From Fremontodendron californicum (Eukaryota; Streptophyta; Magnoliopsida; Malvales; Malvaceae), in contig JAULJL010000038.1 of assembly GCA_030761205.1 (NCBI GenBank), positions 1,178,001 to 1,242,000 of the forward strand: DNA of 64,000 bases, written 5' to 3'. A model generated the notes under the pieces. It saw only the letters and a program-made list of their open reading frames with translations. It was not told where the DNA came from and did no database searches. Shown here piece after piece: positions 49,537-60,002 of this stretch. The position numbers and the translations under genes are program-made. Every line of letters begins with the position of its first letter. The stretch's first letter is position 1.

Positions 49537-51396
49537 TGATGCACCCAAAAGAGTGTATCTTATTTAACCTTGCACTAAAAAAGATCAATTGTAAGTATAA
49601 TGATTAGCAAGGGTCGAGTCCTCAGGGATTGGGTTTTAATCTATGAGTTATTAGTTTATAACTTACGTTCAAAGAAAACAATAAAAGAAAAGGGGTTTTT
49701 TGAAGCCAGATTTAAACTAAAGTAAATAATAAGAATAAGATGCAAGGCGGTATAACCAGCCAATAAAAATATATATACTAAATTAGGCGGTATAACCAGC
49801 CAATAAAAATATATATACTAAATTAGGCGGTATAACCAGCCAATAAAAATAAAACAAAGTTAATATACAAATTAGGCGGTATAACCAGCCAATAAAAATA
49901 AATATACTTTTAAAAATAAGCAAACTAGAAAAGTAAGAAAACAAGTAAGAAGAATCAAATATGAAAAATATGGTTAAGTTTTCATTCTCCACCACTAGAC
50001 ATCATTAAGAATCAATTTCAGATCTATCAATATCAACCAACTATCAAAGTTAACAACCGTAGATAACAACAAGCTCTGTTATCCCAATCTTTCCTTAGTT
50101 TGTCGTTAAATAGAACAAGCTCTCTATTTAATCTCTAACCATTAAACAACCTAGAATAAGCTCTCTAAATTCAATTTAATGGCAGCTTTATGATGAGAAA
50201 GATAGGTTGATCTAAGCAACAAACACATAAGCTCGGATTGTTCAACTTAGGTTATGTTCCACTTTGCAATTATTGAAAACTTGACCATAATCATTAATCA
50301 CAAATTGCCACTTATGAATAGGAAATCAAGACAATTACACGGATCAAGACTCCTAGACTAGCAATAGATAATTATCAAGATCTATCTAGTTGTACACCTA
50401 AATAAATCAAGACAACATCATGAACAATTCTTGTAGAAGAACATAAGCAACTTTGATAGAAAATTAATGATAGATAGAATCTGAAAATCAATCACAAAAC
50501 ATGTCTAGGGCTTTGAAATCACCCTTAACCAAATAGAAGTTTAGCCTAGTATAGGCATTGTAAACATAAACATAAAATTAAAGAGAATCTAAGAAGGAAA
50601 TAAAAGAAAGAAAGAAGAAGAAGAAAATAAAGAAAAAGAAAACTAGAGAAAAGAAAGAAGAAGAAAACTTAGAGAATTTTATTACAATGGCTAATATCCT
50701 ACCAATGTACAATATGATCCTCTACAATTATCCAAGGCCCTCTATTTATACACATTTTGGAGGGCTAAATGACAAGAGACAAGCTTTACAAATTTCAAAG
50801 GTAGGTATAATAGGTGGGTGCATTTTTCTAAAAATTTTTTTCATATTGTATGACAATTTTGATCAGCCAACTTGATGGTCGATTTTGTTAATTTTGGAGG
50901 CCTGATCTGATCACATGGTCTTCTAGAAAAATGTTCCCCTATCAGTTACTGATCCATAGCCGTTGGAATCAGCTCATTTGCTGATGTGGATAAGAAGATA
51001 TGGGCAAAATACGAAAACAGGTCAGCACAGACGTCATTGCACATCAGCCAACTTAATGGTCGATTTCGCTAGGGAAAACGACTCCGTTTCAAGAAGTGTA
51101 AAACATGAAAAAGATAGATATGCCTCTTAACTTTGCACAGTTAACATTTCAGCCTTATTGCTTCAGTGAAACTCGAGATATAGCTGATATGGCAAAAGGT
51201 GTCGGAACTGGAACTGAACTGGATTTGCCCTTAATTCTAGTAATCTGAAATCACTCAAAGAAACTTGTGAAAAACACCAAATTACATAAAAATATAAAAG
51301 ATCATAAACACAATTAGACTAAACAATAATAACTCGTATTTGACACAAAACAATGATAAAACATAACTAAAAACTATATAATTATACGAGTTATCA
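49537..51396 (-). mobile_element. 3' LTR (minus-strand sense) of the LOG-carrying element
   Basis: 1860 bp with TG...CA ends. Four ~40-bp units with GGCGGTATAACCAGCC followed by AATAAAAATA lie at 49747-49900 and recur in the other LTR at 56801-56955. Open frames inside (49783-49995, 50687-50875) are shared by both LTRs and look like chance. Confidence 0.93.
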
Positions 51397-51410
51397 CACC
51401 CCCACACTTA
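51397..51410 (-). promoter_or_regulatory. Polypurine tract (minus strand)
   Basis: On the minus strand TAAGTGTGGGGGTG precedes the LTR start TGATAACTCG. The second element has a near-identical tract at 61494-61507. Confidence 0.75.
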
Positions 51411-53442
51411 GATTGTTGCTAGTCCCTAGCAACGACTCAATAAAAATAAAATAAGAAAATCTAATCTAATCCACTTTCGTAGGAAATCACGGTGGCACTT
51501 AGCATGTGACACAAGCCTTTAAACCCCTAGGTGTCCCTAGTGGACGAGTTTAGTCTCGTGAGGGTTTACTAGAACGATACCCACAAACATTGAAAAACTA
51601 AAATATAAATAAACTACATATACTAAAAATATTTTCTCCTAATCCTTTCAATACAAATTAGAGACAATCTTTGAACAAGTCTTATAAACTAATCAATAGC
51701 TTAAAGAATTTCACAAAAAATCATGCTTGAATGTTAATTGTTTGAGTTAAGCCAATATTAACATAACATATTTCAATCAAAATAGTGCATATTCAAACTT
51801 AATCTCAACTACTCACATGGGATACTCTCATGATTTTCATTCACTAAAGTAGTGGTAAAGTGTTTACACTCAATCAATCTCATGAAAATAGTTCTACCAT
51901 ATTCTTGCTTGTCCACCTATTCTCCACTATTTAGATCATACAACTTCATGAATCAAGAGGTCTTTAATCAAGGTTGTCATGGGGCCAAGGGGTTTGTAAT
52001 GTGATTGAAGAACAAAAGGATAAAGATATCACAAAGGTTCCAAAGAGTTCATAAAGTTTAGAGACATAATAAGATCATACAAAGAAACTTCTCAAAACTC
52101 TTTACAAGTACATAGTCACCTAGGCCGGATATTCATGTTGGGCCTTTTCTTCATTCTAAACAACTTTGTAACATCTTTTTCTTTTTCCCCAAATTCAAGA
52201 GATGATTCATATTTTTTTTCTTTTACATAGGAATGTATTTGCCAGTATTCCATTTCTTTTTTTTTTCTCTTGACTTTTCTTTTCTTTCCCCCCCCCCACA
52301 TTTATTTCTTGTTTCTAACCCAAATTTTCAATAGATCTTCCTTGTCTTTGCAACTTGTCTCAAAACATGCTAATTCATCTTTGGAACAAAGGTAAAGATA
52401 TAAGTATATTTAGGTTAGGGACAAGTTATGGTTACCAAAGAGATAGCTTATTCAATGTAGGCTCAAATTGGTTCACTAAGGGTGTGTTCTCTTGGAACAT
52501 TAATAATGGATGGCTGTTTGGCTCTGGTTATAATCCTAATGCCTCTATCATATTCATGTTGTCACATGTATCAATATAGTCTCAAACGGTTTAAAGCAAG
52601 TTCTAGAGAATCATGTAATCATAAGAGCACTCAAGAAAGAAATTAGATTGATTTGTATAATGCATCAATCATTATAGGCTCAAAAACTCACAATGATGAT
52701 TATACAAGTCAGATTAAGTCTAAACATGCTTCTTTCTCAATCAACATATCATATTAACATTGGCTCATAAAAAGGTTGACATCAAGCTCAATTCTCATGA
52801 AAATCTTCTCACTAATAAATCTGTTTTAGACTTATGCAATTCATATCTCATCATTGTATTAAAAAGGAACTAAAACTCACAAAAAAATAATAATAATAAT
52901 AATAAAGAAAAAAAAATAGTAGACAAAAATAAAAGAAATCCTAAATCATTCCCCCCCACACTTAATTCTTACATTGTCCTCAATGTAAGTCTATTAACTC
53001 AAATGAAAGAATCATGTGTAAGAGAAAAGAACTAATAACATAAGAATAGGAACAACTAAGACTCAAAACAAAACAAAACCATGCAACCTAAATAATCCTA
53101 AAATACTAAACAAAAATTAACAAGTAAACATAAAAAGATTAAAATCAAACTGACAAGATATGTCTCAAGTCTCCCTTACTCAGACCTTGTTCAGAATGAA
53201 TACTTCTAAATTGCTTAAAACACAACAAACTTTTTTTTTTTTGAAAAGAAGAAATCAAACTGACAAGGTATGTCTCAAGTCTCCCTTACTCAGACCTTGT
53301 TCAGAATGAATACTTCTAAATTGCTTAAAACACAACAAACTTTTTTTTTTTTTTAAGAAGGTAAAATTTAGGAGATATTACCTGTAGAGGTTGCTAACCA
53401 CTTATTATAACTGAGACACAACAAACAAAATGTTAGATAATG
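51411..53442 (-). other. Non-coding 3' internal region of the LOG-carrying element
   Basis: About 2 kb with no supported gene. It contains T-rich and C-rich runs (for example the poly-C at 52290-52299), a segment shared with the second element (52500-52860 against 62580-62950), and a ~100-bp tandem duplication at 53146-53345 (units beginning CAAACTGACAAG, ending in a T run). On the minus strand this is downstream of LOG and may serve as its 3' untranslated region. Confidence 0.7.
52937..53037 (-). repeat. ~100-bp direct repeat, one side of the cargo (partner 55229-55331)
   Basis: Shared features are AAATCCTAAAT, a C run, CACAC, AATTCTTACATTGTC, AATGTAA, AAATGAAAGAATCATGTGTA and AAAAGAACTAATAA. 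The partner has the same order and strand. The LOG and 145-residue ORFs lie between the two copies. Confidence 0.85.
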
Positions 53443-54090
53443 TCACAAAGACAAAGTGCAATCCACTCCTTGCTCGTCCATATCTCTTTTTCTTTTTCCG
53501 AGCGTTTGCGAAACAACCGTAGCAGATAAATACTCATAAGCTTGGAGCTTTTTGAGTAAATCTTCAATGGTTGTAGCAGAAATTATGGTTCTCCTTGCCT
53601 CTGAAAACATGAATCCATTATCCACAGCATTATCTAAATATGAAAGCAAATTACTAAAATAACCATTAATATTAAGCAAACCAATGGGTTTCTTATTTGT
53701 GACCAAAGATGACCAAGAAGCCACGCAAGCTATTTCTTCCAATGTACCCAGACCTCCTGGTAAAGCAATGAATGCATCGGCAGAATGGTACATGATTGTT
53801 ATCCGTTCAGGGATACTCCAGACTTGTATTTCTTTACCCAAGGTAGGTCCACAAAAATCTGTGAATAGTTTTGGCACGATTCCTAGAACTGGACTTCCTC
53901 CGGCGTGTGCTGCTGTAGCGACTGCTCCCATTAAACCCGTACTACCGCCTCCATAAATCAAGTGGATCTTTTGTTGGGCAAGTATTACTCCAACTCTTAT
54001 GGCTTCATCAGCGAATATGTTATTTTTCCCTGGATAAGCACCTCCAAAGACACAAATTTTTTTAATGCGCTGGGATGAAGTACTTTCCAT
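53443..54090 (-). CDS. LOG-like cytokinin riboside 5'-monophosphate phosphoribohydrolase, carried by a retrotransposon
   Basis: LOG enzymes cut cytokinin nucleotides into free, active cytokinin base and ribose 5-phosphate in the cytosol. The 215-residue product has the length of plant LOG proteins and their motifs: ICVFGG at about residues 12-17, YGGGSTGLMG at 46-55, ERITIM with the conserved Glu-Arg at 95-96, ADAFIALPGGLGTLEE at 104-119 and KPIGLLNINGYFSNLL further on. The family's usual CGSS after CVF is GGAYPG here, and the MHERK motif reads IPERI, so it is a divergent member and activity is unproven. It is one uninterrupted frame, whereas plant LOG genes have several introns, which suggests capture of a spliced copy. 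The start at 54090 is favoured because the second copy shares it; an upstream ATG here is out of frame. TTTCAG about 26 bases upstream could be a relic splice acceptor. Confidence 0.88.
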   Translation of the reverse strand: MESTSSQRIKKICVFGGAYPGKNNIFADEAIRVGVILAQQKIHLIYGGGSTGLMGAVATAAHAGGSPVLGIVPKLFTDFCGPTLGKEIQVWSIPERITIMYHSADAFIALPGGLGTLEEIACVASWSSLVTNKKPIGLLNINGYFSNLLSYLDNAVDNGFMFSEARRTIISATTIEDLLKKLQAYEYLSATVVSQTLGKRKRDMDEQGVDCTLSL

Positions 54091-54443
54091 TTTTTTTTCT
54101 TCGAGTGCCTGAAATAGAATGAGTACATGGTGTAATATATTGAGGACTGAGTAGTGAATTAGACAAGAGTAATAATATCGCCGAAAGTGTATCTGACCTG
54201 TCAGAAGAAAATGTTAACCTAACAAAAGATTTTTGCGTGATTTCAGGAAGAAAATCAAAAAGAGAAGAAAAAATCAACCGTAAAAGACAAATAAAAAAAA
54301 AACGAGAATAATTACACAAATCGAACAACACGTAAATTAAACCAAAATAAAGTTATTGCAAATCAAACCAAAAGCTGAGAAGTCATTTATTGTAGTTGTG
54401 ATTATGGCTCACATTTTCCTCTGGTTTTACGTCCAGAAACGGC

Positions 54444-54542
54444 TTAAACGCCTTCTATGAGTCGAGGATATGCTTCCCATCCAGTTTTCTTACAAGCTGG
54501 CAAACAGGGTCTTTTAACATCAGATTCCCAAGATGTTGCCAT
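54444..54542 (-). pseudogene. Short Cys-containing frame downstream of the 145-residue ORF
   Basis: On the minus strand, just after the stop of the 145-residue ORF and in another frame, an open stretch reads MATSWESDVKRPCLPAC, then KKTGWEAYPRLIEGV and TAA. The open frame reaches upstream to overlap the end of the larger ORF (AVIPKG). The composition is protein-like, so it may be the true C-terminus of the larger ORF after a frameshift, or a leftover exon. I do not recognise it. Confidence 0.35.
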
Positions 54543-54553
54543 TCCCTTTGGAA

Positions 54554-54991
54554 TTACGGCCATAAATCAAGAATTTCTCTTTGTACATCTCCACTAGGAT
54601 GCGTCTCAAGAGAAAGTTGGATATTACCCAAATTCTCCTTACTCAGTCCATCCTTAATGAATTCAATTTTATCATCTCGATTAGAGGACGGAATCCCAAT
54701 AGAAAGACATTTACCGTTACACGTCCATCGTGCACATTTGTGGCAATTTGAACTCATGCGCTTTGCTCGTCGCTTCTTTGCAAAAGTGCTTCTACCTGTA
54801 CCTGGTAAATGTAAAACAGGAAGATATTCATCTTCACGTACCTTGGCTTCAATTATCCAACGTATGTCTCCAGGAATCCCTTTGTGCATAAGCATTCTTA
54901 ATCTTTCAAATCGAACTTGGTAAAGCTTCAGTAAAATATTTCGAGGAAAAGGAGGAAATCGTTTCTGCAATCTTGTGAGAATATCATCCAT
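54554..54991 (-). CDS. Unrecognised 145-residue protein with Cys pairs, retrotransposon cargo
   Basis: I do not recognise this protein. It starts MDDILTRLQKRFPPFPRN. It has a basic stretch (FAKKRRAKRM) followed by a Cys cluster, CHKCARWTCNGKC, about residues 83-95, spaced CxxCx4CxxxC as in a small zinc-binding site. The N-terminal part is rich in Leu, Arg and Phe (LLKLYQVRFERLRMLMHKG). There is no signal peptide or membrane segment. It lies about 460 bp upstream of the LOG ORF on the same strand and between the same direct repeats, so the two may have been captured together. A continuation in another frame (54444-54542) suggests the ORF is truncated by a frameshift. It does not look like gag or pol. 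Confidence 0.5.
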   Translation of the reverse strand: MDDILTRLQKRFPPFPRNILLKLYQVRFERLRMLMHKGIPGDIRWIIEAKVREDEYLPVLHLPGTGRSTFAKKRRAKRMSSNCHKCARWTCNGKCLSIGIPSSNRDDKIEFIKDGLSKENLGNIQLSLETHPSGDVQREILDLWP

Positions 54992-55504
54992 CCTGAAAAA
55001 AGAAAAAAATGAAAGAGAAATTGAAAGAGAAATTGGAAGAGAAATTTATATACAATATCAGTTTTGTGGGTAGCTGATGGAACCGATTTAAATAATCACG
55101 GAGTACCGTTATCCGCCATTTAACCGGGGTTAAAAAAAATTAAAAATTATATTTACATCTAGTTATTTTCAAAACAAGGATCAGAAAGAAAAACAACATA
55201 AAAAGACTCAAAAACAAAACACTCTAAATAAAATCCTAAATTCTTCCCCCCACACAGAATTCTTACATTGTCATTAATGTAATGCTATTAATCCCAAATG
55301 AAAGAATCATGTGTAAGTGAAAAGAACTAATAAACAAAATAAACTTATGCAGCCTAAATGAACTTAGAAACACTAAACACAATTAGCAAAGAAACATAAG
55401 AAAAAGATAAAGAAAAAGAGAGCAAATCTGAGGATGGCAGTTTGGCAATGCTTTCACTAATTAGGCTACCTCCCCCAATTAGCACTTGATTGATTGTTTC
55501 CAGT
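54992..55504 (-). other. Spacer between gag and cargo, with direct repeat
   Basis: No gene is supported. It contains the second ~100-bp direct repeat (55229-55331). The open frame at 55354-55623 is a shadow overlapping the gag end. The part next to 54991 (GAAAGAGAAATTG repeats at 55010-55040) is low-complexity. Confidence 0.6.
55229..55331 (-). repeat. ~100-bp direct repeat, other side of the cargo (partner 52937-53037)
   Basis: Same orientation and order of features as the partner: AAATCCTAAAT, C run, CACAC, AATTCTTACATTGTC, AATGAAAGAATCATGTGTAA. In minus-strand terms it lies between gag and the captured ORFs. Confidence 0.85.
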
Positions 55505-56446
55505 CTAGCCAATTCCCCTTCTTGGCTTTTTAGGATCTTTTGGCTTAGACATGAAACTTCTCGAATTTTTGCGTTTTGGAGGAAGTTTTCTTTGCAAAAC
55601 AGCCAATGCATTCTCCCCCACACGTATTATTTCATCATTCTTGGTGGGGTATAGCTCTTTGAGGAATTGTGCATATCTTGGTACTTGTCTAATGGCATCC
55701 ACAAGCAAGCTGTTTAAGGTTTCCAAAAATTGTTGTTCATGTTCCTCCTTCTTGGACTTTGCAAATCTGCTAGGAAAAAGTGGAGAAGGAACATTAGTAG
55801 AAATAAGAACCTTAAAAGCTACCTGAGGTGTCAAAGTACTCTCAATTTGAATGGTGGCTTCATTATCCTCAAGAAGTGAATCCATCTTTGGTTTTGTCTC
55901 ATCCTCATCTTGTTCCTCATTTCTCAAGGTCACAATAGTAGCATTCTCCTTTGGGTTAATCACCGTTTGGGAAGGGAGTGCTAGAGATCTTTCTGCTACT
56001 AATTCCACCATACTACTAGCCAATAGGCTCATTTGCTTTTCCAAACTCTGGATGCTTGCCCTTGTTTCCTGTTGAAATTGCAAAGTATTAGTAACAAGAG
56101 AATCGACAAGATCTTCTAAAGAAGTACCTGAGTTTTGAGTCATATGTGGTGGTTGAAGAAGATCTGGTTCTTGAGACCATGATTGATTGAAGCTAGATAG
56201 ATGAGTGTAATTCGCATAAGGATTTACTTCTTGGTAATTTTTCGAGTAGCCATAATTAGTATGATCCCACCATCCCTCATGGTAAGTGTTTGAGTAATGA
56301 TCATACTGTTGGTCTTCGAACACTTGATAGCCTTGACATCCTCCCATGGCCAATTGTTGAACTGGGGAGGTGAGCTTGGCTTGTTGATTCTCCATGTTCA
56401 TGTATGCCACCAACTCTTCAAGTGTTAGATTGCTCAATTCCATCAT
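55505..56446 (-). CDS. gag: Truncated Athila-type gag (C-terminal part)
   Basis: The 313-residue product corresponds to the part of Athila gag after the nucleocapsid region. YDHYSNTYHEGWWDHTNYGY, the coiled-coil-like TRASIQSLEKQMSLLASS, LPSQTVINPKENATIVTLR, PLFPSRFAKSKKEEHEQQFL, QVPRYAQFLKEL and GENALAVLQRKLPPKRKN are all recognisable. In autonomous relatives the protease follows directly after that point. Here the frame ends in a Lys- and Pro-rich tail (PKDPKKPRRGIG). The N-terminal capsid part is also missing, and MMELSNLTLEELVAYMN is not a typical gag start. It may keep some particle or RNA-packaging role, which is inference. It is the first ORF after the primer site. Confidence 0.82.
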   Translation of the reverse strand: MMELSNLTLEELVAYMNMENQQAKLTSPVQQLAMGGCQGYQVFEDQQYDHYSNTYHEGWWDHTNYGYSKNYQEVNPYANYTHLSSFNQSWSQEPDLLQPPHMTQNSGTSLEDLVDSLVTNTLQFQQETRASIQSLEKQMSLLASSMVELVAERSLALPSQTVINPKENATIVTLRNEEQDEDETKPKMDSLLEDNEATIQIESTLTPQVAFKVLISTNVPSPLFPSRFAKSKKEEHEQQFLETLNSLLVDAIRQVPRYAQFLKELYPTKNDEIIRVGENALAVLQRKLPPKRKNSRSFMSKPKDPKKPRRGIG

Positions 56447-56567
56447 TTTTTTTTCTTTTTTTTTTCTTTCAAAATTTGATAAAAAAAACCCGTATGTACA
56501 AGAAAATAAAACTCATTAGAACTGAAAATAAGAATAAACTAAGTAACAAATAAACTAAAAAAAATAA

Positions 56568-56585
56568 TCCCCGGCAACGGCGCCA
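56568..56585 (-). promoter_or_regulatory. Primer binding site, tRNA-Asp type
   Basis: On the minus strand TGGCGCCGTTGCCGGGGA lies 6 bases after the LTR end. It is the complement of the 3' end of plant tRNA-Asp (with CCA), the primer usual for Athila elements. It fixes the element's direction. Confidence 0.92.
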
Positions 56586-56591
56586 AAAATT

Positions 56592-58450
56592 TGATGCACC
56601 CAAAAGAGTGTATCTTATTTAACCTTGCACTAAAAAGATCAATTGTAAGTATAATGATTAGCAAGGGTCGAGTCCTCAGGGATTGGGTTTTAATCTATGA
56701 GTTATTAGTTTATAACTTACGTTCAAAGAAAACAATAAAAGAAAAGGGGTTTTTTGAAGCCAGATTTAAACTAAAGTAAATAATAAGAATAAGATGCAAG
56801 GCGGTATAACCAGCCAATAAAAATATATATACTAAATTAGGCGGTATAACCAGCCAATAAAAATATATATACTAAATTAGGCGGTATAACCAGCCAATAA
56901 AAATAAAACAAAGTTAATATACAAATTAGGCGGTATAACCAGCCAATAAAAATAAATATACTTTTAAAAATAAGCAAACTAGAAAAGTAAGAAAACAAGT
57001 AAGAAGAATCAAATATGAAAAATATGGTTAAGGTTTCATTCTCCACCACTAGACATCATTAAGAATCAATTTCAGATCTATCAATATCAACCAACTATCA
57101 AAGTTAACAACCGTAGATAACAACAAGCTCTGTTATCCCAATCTTTCCTTAGTTTGTCGTTAAATAGAACAAGCTCTCTATTTAATCTCTAACCATTAAA
57201 CAACCTAGAATAAGCTCTCTAAATTCAATTTAATGGCAGCTTTATGATGAGAAAGATAGGTTGATCTAAGCAACAAACACATAAGCTCGGATTGTTCAAC
57301 TTAGGTTATGTTCCACTTTGCAATTATTGAAAACTTGACCATAATCATTAATCACAAATTGCCACTTATGAATAGGAAATCAAGACAATTACACGGATCA
57401 AGACTCCTAGACTAGCAATAGATAATTATCAAGATCTATCTAGTTGTACACCTAAATAAATCAAGACAACATCATGAACAATTCTTGTAGAAGAACATAA
57501 GCAACTTTGATAGAAAATTAATGATAGATAGAATCTGAAAATCAATCACAAAACATGTCTAGGGCTTTGAAATCACCCTTAACCAAATAGAAGTTTAGCC
57601 TAGCATAGGCATTGTAAACATAAACATAAAATTAAAGAGAATCTAAGAAGGAAATAAAAGAAAGAAAGAAGAAGAAGAAAATAAAGAAAAAGAAAACTAG
57701 AGAAAAGAAAGAAGAAGAAAACTTAGAGAATTTTATTACAATGGCTAATATCCTACCAATGTACAATATGATCCTCTACAATCATCCAAGGCCCTCTATT
57801 TATACACATTTTGGAGGGCTAAATGACAAGAGACAAGCTTTACAAATTTCAAAGGTAGGTATAATAGGTGGGTGCATTTTTCTAACAATTTTCGTCATAT
57901 TGTATGACAATTTTGATCAGCCAAATTGATGGTCGATTTTGTCAATTTTGGAGGCCTGATCTGATCACATGGTCTTCTAGAAAAATGTTCCCCTATCAGT
58001 TACTGATCCATAGCCGTTGGAATCAGCTCATTTGCTGATGTGGATAAGAAGATATGGGCAAAATACGAAAACAGGTCAGCACAGACGTCATTGCACATCA
58101 GCCAACTTGATGGTCGATTTCGCTAGGGAAAACGACTCCGTTTCAAGAAGTGTAAAACATGAAAAAGATAGATATCCCTCTTAACTTTGCACGGTTAACA
58201 TTTCAGCCTTATTGCTTCAGTGAAACTCGAGATATAGCTGATATGGCAAAAGGTGTCGGAATTGGAACTGAACTGGATTTGCCCTTAATTCTAGTAATCT
58301 GAAATCACTCAAAGAAACTTGTGAAAAACACCAAATTACATAAAAATATAAAAGATCATAAACACAATTAGACTAAACAATAATAACTCGTATTTGACAC
58401 AAAACAATAATAAAACATAACTAAAAACTATATAATTATACGAGTTATCA
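56592..58450 (-). mobile_element. 5' LTR (minus-strand sense) of the LOG-carrying element
   Basis: 1859 bp, more than 99% like 49537-51396 by eye. The differences include one indel near 49602 and single changes near 49984, 50542, 50730, 50875, 51055 and 51126. The promoter of the element should lie here, reading leftwards. I could not place the TATA box with confidence. Confidence 0.93.
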
Positions 58451-58455
58451 GTATC

Positions 58456-60002
58456 TATGTAATTTTAGTAAAAATATGTAATTGTAATATATCTATGTAA
58501 TTTTAATATATCTATGTAATTGTAATATATCTCTGTGTAATTCTAATATATTATGTAATTGTAAAGTATCTATGTAATTAGATATCTATGTAATTGTAAT
58601 ATATCTGTGTAATTGTAATATATCTATGTAATTGTAATATATTTATGTAATTGTAATGTATCTATGTAATTGTAATATATTACAATTACATAGATATATG
58701 TATAAATATCTATGTAATTGTAATATAATGTATCTATGTAATTGTAATATATCTATATAATTGTAATATATATCTATGTAATACGTAGTAATATATCTAT
58801 GTAATTGTAATGTATCTATATAATTGTAATATATCTATGTAATTCTAATGTTATAAGTAATTGTAATATATCTATGTAATTGTGCTTCTATGTAATATAT
58901 TATAATTACACATTAGATATATTACAACTACACAAATATATTACAATTACATAGATAAAAAACAATTACATAGATATATTTTTGTAATTGTAATATATGT
59001 ATGTAATTGTAATATATTTATGTAATTGAAAACATTATAATTACATAAATATATTACAATTACATAGGTATATTACAATTACATAGATATATATCTAATG
59101 TGTAATTGTAATATATTACAATTACATAGATATATTACAATTACTTAAAACATTAGAATTACATAGATATAACTATGTAATTGTAATATATCTATGTAAT
59201 TTTAATGTATCTATGTAATACAAAAAATATATTACAATTGTAATATCTATTGTAATGTATCTATGTAATGTGTAATATATCTACATATATATATTACAAT
59301 TTCATAAATACATTACAATTACACAAAATTATTACAATTACATAGATATGTTACAGTGACGTAATTATATTAGAATTACATACATTTATTACAATTACAC
59401 AAATATATTACAATTACAAAGATATTTTACAATTACATAAATATATTACAATTACATAGATACATTATCATTACAACAAATATATCTATGTAGTATAAAT
59501 TGTTATATATTACAATTACATAGATAAACAATATATCTATGTAATTGTAATATATCTATATAATTCTAATGTTTTCAGTAATTGTAATATATTTATGTAA
59601 TTGTAATATATCTATGTAATTGTAATATGTTTAAGTAATTGCAATATATCTATGTAATTGTAATTTATCTATGTAATTATAATATATATATACAACTGTA
59701 ATGTATCTATGTAATTGTAATATATTTGTGTATCTATTATAATATATCTATTAAATTATAATAGATATTTGTGTATTGTAATATATTACAGTTACATAGA
59801 TATATTACATATTATAATAGATACACAAATATATTACAATTACATAGATATATTACAATTACATAAATATATTACAATTAATAATGTGTGTATGTAATAT
59901 TATATAGATATATTACATAAATATATTTATTACAATTACACATTAGATGTATAACAATACATGACAATTTCATAGATATTTACAGTTACATAGATATATT
60001 AC
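58456..60002. repeat. 19-bp AT-rich satellite
   Basis: The array resumes after the GTATC target duplication, forward up to about 58680, mixed until 60002, where the second LTR element begins. GTATC itself is satellite sequence (part of the ATGTATCTATG variants). No gene. Confidence 0.92.

Larger units (their letters stand above)
49537..58450 (-). mobile_element. Complete non-autonomous Athila-derived LTR element with LOG cargo
   Basis: Both LTRs (49537-51396 and 56592-58450) start TGATGCACCC and end CGAGTTATCA on the plus strand. GTATC flanks the element at 49532-49536 and 58451-58455. The primer site beside the right LTR and the purine-rich tract beside the left LTR put the coding direction on the minus strand. 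The internal region is 5195 bp. It holds a truncated Athila-type gag, an unknown 145-residue ORF and a LOG-family ORF, but no protease, reverse transcriptase, RNase H or integrase. The LTRs differ at roughly 15 of 1860 positions by my reading, so the insertion is young. Movement must have depended on proteins from another element. Confidence 0.92.

Noticed and set aside
49783..49995. 70-codon frame present twice (also 56837-57049)
   Set aside because: It is duplicated only because it is in the two LTRs of one element. It covers short tandem repeats and is low-complexity.
53684..53956. Plus-strand frame opposite LOG (also 63547-63819)
   Set aside because: It is the antisense shadow of the LOG coding sequence.
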